NCBI GenBank assembly: GCA_001769655.1
Contig: MEPC01000023.1
Location: 178,050-242,049 of the forward strand
Length of the DNA: 64,000 bases
Direction: 5' to 3'
Origin: Bacteroidetes bacterium RIFCSPLOWO2_12_FULL_37_12
Lineage (GTDB): Bacteria; Bacteroidota; Bacteroidia; 2-12-FULL-37-12
Numbering within the stretch: position 1 is the stretch's first letter; each line of letters begins with the position of its first letter. This document shows positions 62,301 to 64,000 of the stretch, piece by piece. Below the pieces are notes generated by a model. The model was not told the origin of the DNA. It worked only from the letters and a program-made list of their open reading frames with translations, and ran no database searches. A program made the position numbers and the translations under genes.

Positions 62301-64000
62301 ATAGTTAATGTTGCACCACTGATATTATTTACAGTAACACTTCCGCTTGCCTGACACCCATTATTGTCAGTGACAGTTACATTATATGTACCGGCACTTA
62401 TATTAGAAAGAGAAGAAATGTTATCTCCGGTGTTCCAAATATAAGAATAAGGTGCTGTACCGCCCGAAACCGTTACTGTAGCACTACCATTATTGTTTCC
62501 ACAAGTAGCATCAATGCTTGTAAGTGATAAAGAAGGACCTCCGATATTATTAACAGTGACACTTCCTGATGTTGAACAACCATTGTTATCATTGACGGTA
62601 AGATTATAGGAACCTGCGCTGATATTTGTAAGAGAAGAAGTAACATCAGCAGTGCTCCAGAGATAAGAATAAGGAGAAGAGCCACCGGATACAGAAGATA
62701 TTGCAGTTCCATTACTGTTACCGCAAGTAGCATCGGTAGTGCTAAATGATAAGGTTGGACCACTAACATTATTTACAGTGACACTTCCGGTTGCTATGCA
62801 ACCATTATTATCAGTGACTGTAAGATCATAAACTCCGGCACCAATGGTAGAAAGAGAAGAAGTAACATCTCCTGTGATCCATAGATAGGAATAAGGAGAA
62901 GTACCACCTGAAACAGTGGATGAGGCAGTGCCATTACTATTCCCGCAAGTGGCATCGGTGCTATTTAAAGTTAATGAAGGACCCCAAATGTTATTTACTG
63001 AAACACTTCCGGTAGTTATACAACCCAAATTATCAGTAACAGTAAGATTATATGTACCGGCGCTGATATTGGAAAGGGAAGAAGTAATATCTCCTGAATT
63101 CCACGAATAAGTATAAGGAGAAGTTCCTCCTGAAACGGTCACCACAGCGCTACCATCTGCATTACCGCAAGTAGCGTCAGTGCTACTCATAGTTAATGTT
63201 GCGCCACTGATATTATTGACAGAAACACTTCCGCTTGCCACACAACCGTTATTGTCAGTGACAGTAACATTATATGTACCTGAAATTATATTGGAGAGAG
63301 AAGAAATATTATCTCCGGTGTTCCAAACATAAGAATAAGGTGCTGTACCTCCTGAAACCGTTACTGTAGCACTGCCATTATTGTTTCCACAAGTGGCATC
63401 AAAGCTTGTAAGTGATAAAGAAGGACCTCCGATATTATTAACAGTGACACTTCCTGATGTTGAACAACCATTGTTATCGGTGACGGTAAGATTATAGGAA
63501 CCTGCAATGATATTCGAAAGAGAAGTAGTAATATCAGCATTGCTCCAGATATAAGAATAAGGAGAAGAACCACCGGATACAGATGATATTGCAGTTCCAT
63601 TACTGTTCCCGCAAGTAGCATCGGTACTGCTAAGTGATAAAGTGGGACCACCAACATTATTTACAGTGACACTTCCGGTTGCTATGCAACCATTATTATC
63701 TGTGACAGTAATATCATAAATTCCGGCACCCATGTTAGACAGAGAAGAAGTAACATCTCCTGTGTTCCATAGATAGGAATAAGGAGAAGTACCACCTGAA
63801 ACAGTGGATGAGGCAGTGCCATTACTATTCCCGCAAGTGGCATTTGTGTTATTTAAAGTTAATGAAGGACCCCCAATGTTATTTACAGAAACAATTCCGG
63901 TAGTTATACAACCCAAATTATCAGTAATAGTAAGATTGTATGTACCGGCGCTGATATTAGAAAGTGAAGAAGTAATATCTCCTGAATTCCACAAATAAGT
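59321..64000 (-). CDS. SprB-repeat surface protein with PKD and T9SS type A domains, N-terminus outside window
   Basis: About 1559 residues visible; the frame is still open at the right edge. The N-terminal two-thirds are about 15 SprB-type units of 74 residues (GGPSLTLN..DATCGNSNG..SGGTSPYSYLWNTGD..GTYNLTVTDNNGC..SVTVNN). The first 11 are near-identical and form an A-B-C-D cycle; the next are more diverged. Then comes a stretch without repeats (about 1090-1310), one more SprB unit, a PKD domain (VNFINLSSGGTSYLWNFGDGSN), and a type A domain (LTIFPNPASEFITLELNHA..LSRGIYFLRLKKGDAYRNYMFEVMD). SprB is the motile adhesin of gliding; adhesion is the likely role. Confidence 0.92.
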   Translation of the reverse strand, partial: TYLWNSGDITSSLSNISAGTYNLTITDNLGCITTGIVSVNNIGGPSLTLNNTNATCGNSNGTASSTVSGGTSPYSYLWNTGDVTSSLSNMGAGIYDITVTDNNGCIATGSVTVNNVGGPTLSLSSTDATCGNSNGTAISSVSGGSSPYSYIWSNADITTSLSNIIAGSYNLTVTDNNGCSTSGSVTVNNIGGPSLSLTSFDATCGNNNGSATVTVSGGTAPYSYVWNTGDNISSLSNIISGTYNVTVTDNNGCVASGSVSVNNISGATLTMSSTDATCGNADGSAVVTVSGGTSPYTYSWNSGDITSSLSNISAGTYNLTVTDNLGCITTGSVSVNNIWGPSLTLNSTDATCGNSNGTASSTVSGGTSPYSYLWITGDVTSSLSTIGAGVYDLTVTDNNGCIATGSVTVNNVSGPTLSFSTTDATCGNSNGTAISSVSGGSSPYSYLWSTADVTSSLTNISAGSYNLTVNDNNGCSTSGSVTVNNIGGPSLSLTSIDATCGNNNGSATVTVSGGTAPYSYIWNTGDNISSLSNISAGTYNVTVTDNNGCQASGSVTVNNISGATLTMSSTDATCGNADGNATVTVSGGTAPYSYLWNSGDITSSLSNISAGTYNLTVTDNLGCITTGSVSVNNIGGPSLTLNSTDATCGNSNGTASSTVSGGTSPYSYLWNTGDVTSSLSNISAGVYNLTVTDNNGCIASGSVTVNNVGGPTLSLSSTDATCGINNGNVIATVSGGSSPFNYSWSNNLNTAIISNLNPGTYTITITDKNGCLANSSIIVNNIAGPDVSVSTTNVTCGQNNGTAAVTISGGLSPYIIAWSTGQNSATINSLIAGSYEVSVLDNNNCLAIGNGIVAGQSAVSVNLSKTDIDCFGNTTGIISATISGGTTPYNSIWSNGANSTTISGLTIGTYAITITDASSCTASGAITLSQPQLLSINLSVSSVTCFGSNDGALTTIITGGNSPYSFNWSNAQTSQNNLNINAGNYTITVTDTKGCTISSTGTVTQPSPLNIALSASDPSCFGYNDGKIFLFPSGASSPYSYSWAGGENTSSLTNLFSGNYRVTVTDSKSCSSSTSVLLSDPIQVVAGDTLTFCKTTDDNVILAGIPSGGVWSGSAGVIIYGKDTLDVDATPWTLDNNFHTLTYSLNGCSDNSVLIVNGAKAPADTTVCAFTGFSFKLPKALPDGGIWTGPGVIDGISGTVNVTGLSGSKNYFYSSNGCADTMMVNYQNGLVVNLSASNNNICFNDSIELQISTFGGSGNYLVTWNAPGLPQISNGTINLAPQVTSTYKVSVSDPFSSVCPSVVDSVSISVRKISITITNIKNASCFGTSDGSISVSAGGTASPYSYSWNTGDVTTTLNTITAGTYSITVSDSAGCKMPEQITINQPDEIIPDFTLGDSIYASLDTVNFINLSSGGTSYLWNFGDGSNSTLQSPVYVYTHSANYQVKLLVTNDVGCSKNIQKTIYIQPGLSITEIDGNDILTIFPNPASEFITLELNHAIKLQEIQIIDLTGRNLSEMISMYNVDETTFRFDIKALSRGIYFLRLKKGDAYRNYMFEVMD
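61870..64000 (-). repeat. 888-bp higher-order repeat of four SprB units
   Basis: Four 222-bp units (A-B-C-D) repeat as a block: A at the right end, again 888 bp on, and again 888 bp further. A contains SLTLN..TASSTVSGG, B SLS..TAISSVSGG, C SLT..SATVTVSGG, D TMSS..GNADG. Block copies differ by few residues. Confidence 0.85.

Noticed and set aside
59800..64000. Plus-strand and other minus-strand frames within the SprB repeats (for example 62013-62222, 62473-62769, 62916-63110)
   Set aside because: They recur every 888 bp only because they shadow the repeated coding sequence in another frame, and they have no start signals of their own.
61870..64000. CRISPR-like periodicity
   Set aside because: Units are 222 bp and translate into one continuous SprB frame; no short identical repeats with unique spacers.

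Overview
The window is chromosomal DNA from a member of the Bacteroidota. Support for this comes from T9SS type A and type B C-terminal sorting domains, SprB-type repeat adhesins, Omp28-like and DUF6029 proteins, an ABC-2 permease fused to an M1 aminopeptidase, and promoters of the Bacteroidota form TTTG-N19/20-TAnnTTTG. Low GC and AT-rich spacers agree. I cannot place it below phylum level. Both edges cut genes: an etfB at the left and a giant SprB-repeat protein at the right.

Layout. 1-3.7 kb: etfB (partial), etfA, a DUF151/UVR nuclease and a CNT nucleoside transporter. 3.7-8.1 kb: a TPR membrane protein, an unknown protein, an LptF/G permease and rpsO. 8.1-12.5 kb: MoxR ATPase, tRNA-Leu, tRNA-Gly, ornithine aminotransferase, a DUF5618-like protein, rpmB, and an ABC ATPase that pairs with the ABC-2/M1 fusion at 12.7-16.2 kb. 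16.2-23.7 kb is an envelope/secretion block: two Omp28-type proteins, a DUF6029 barrel, a T9SS cargo protein, and a TlpA thioredoxin duplicated around a dead IS. 23.7-31.6 kb: M20 peptidase, a 19-residue Lys/Ala peptide gene, dipeptide epimerase, class IV aminotransferase, uvrA and dprA. 31.9-34.2 kb: two toxin-antitoxin-like pairs around a PfkB kinase, then tRNA-His and tRNA-Asn. 34.3-40.3 kb: alkaline phosphatase, a membrane patatin, Hsp20 and a DUF885 peptidase. 40.3-47.3 kb: a type B T9SS protein and two tandem PorE-like OmpA proteins. 47.4-50.2 kb is accessory: dinD, a truncated propeller gene, a barrel protein, a strongly folded element and a 48-residue double-glycine leader peptide gene. 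50.3-59.2 kb is housekeeping: rplU, rpmA, aroQ, purA, STAS, Fur, an ABC exporter, truA, typA, a cytochrome-like lipoprotein, a CDGSH protein and tRNA-Pro. 59.3 kb to the end: the SprB-repeat protein.

Much of the gene content serves envelope biogenesis and T9SS-dependent surface display. The spacers are unusual. They are filled with several distinct families of short tandem or inverted repeats, some of which run into stop codons of neighbouring genes, and four copies of a palindromic repeat of about 110 bp. The least explained items are the orphan double-glycine peptide unit (49.99-50.25 kb), the Lys/Ala micro-gene (25.1-25.3 kb), the folded element at 49.8-49.9 kb, the tlpA-IS-tlpA arrangement and the 888-bp higher-order repeat in the adhesin gene. 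The only protein-free stretch over 300 bases by normal gene size is 25000-25475. It holds a palindromic repeat, the micro-gene with its promoter and terminator, and the promoter of the dipeptide epimerase.
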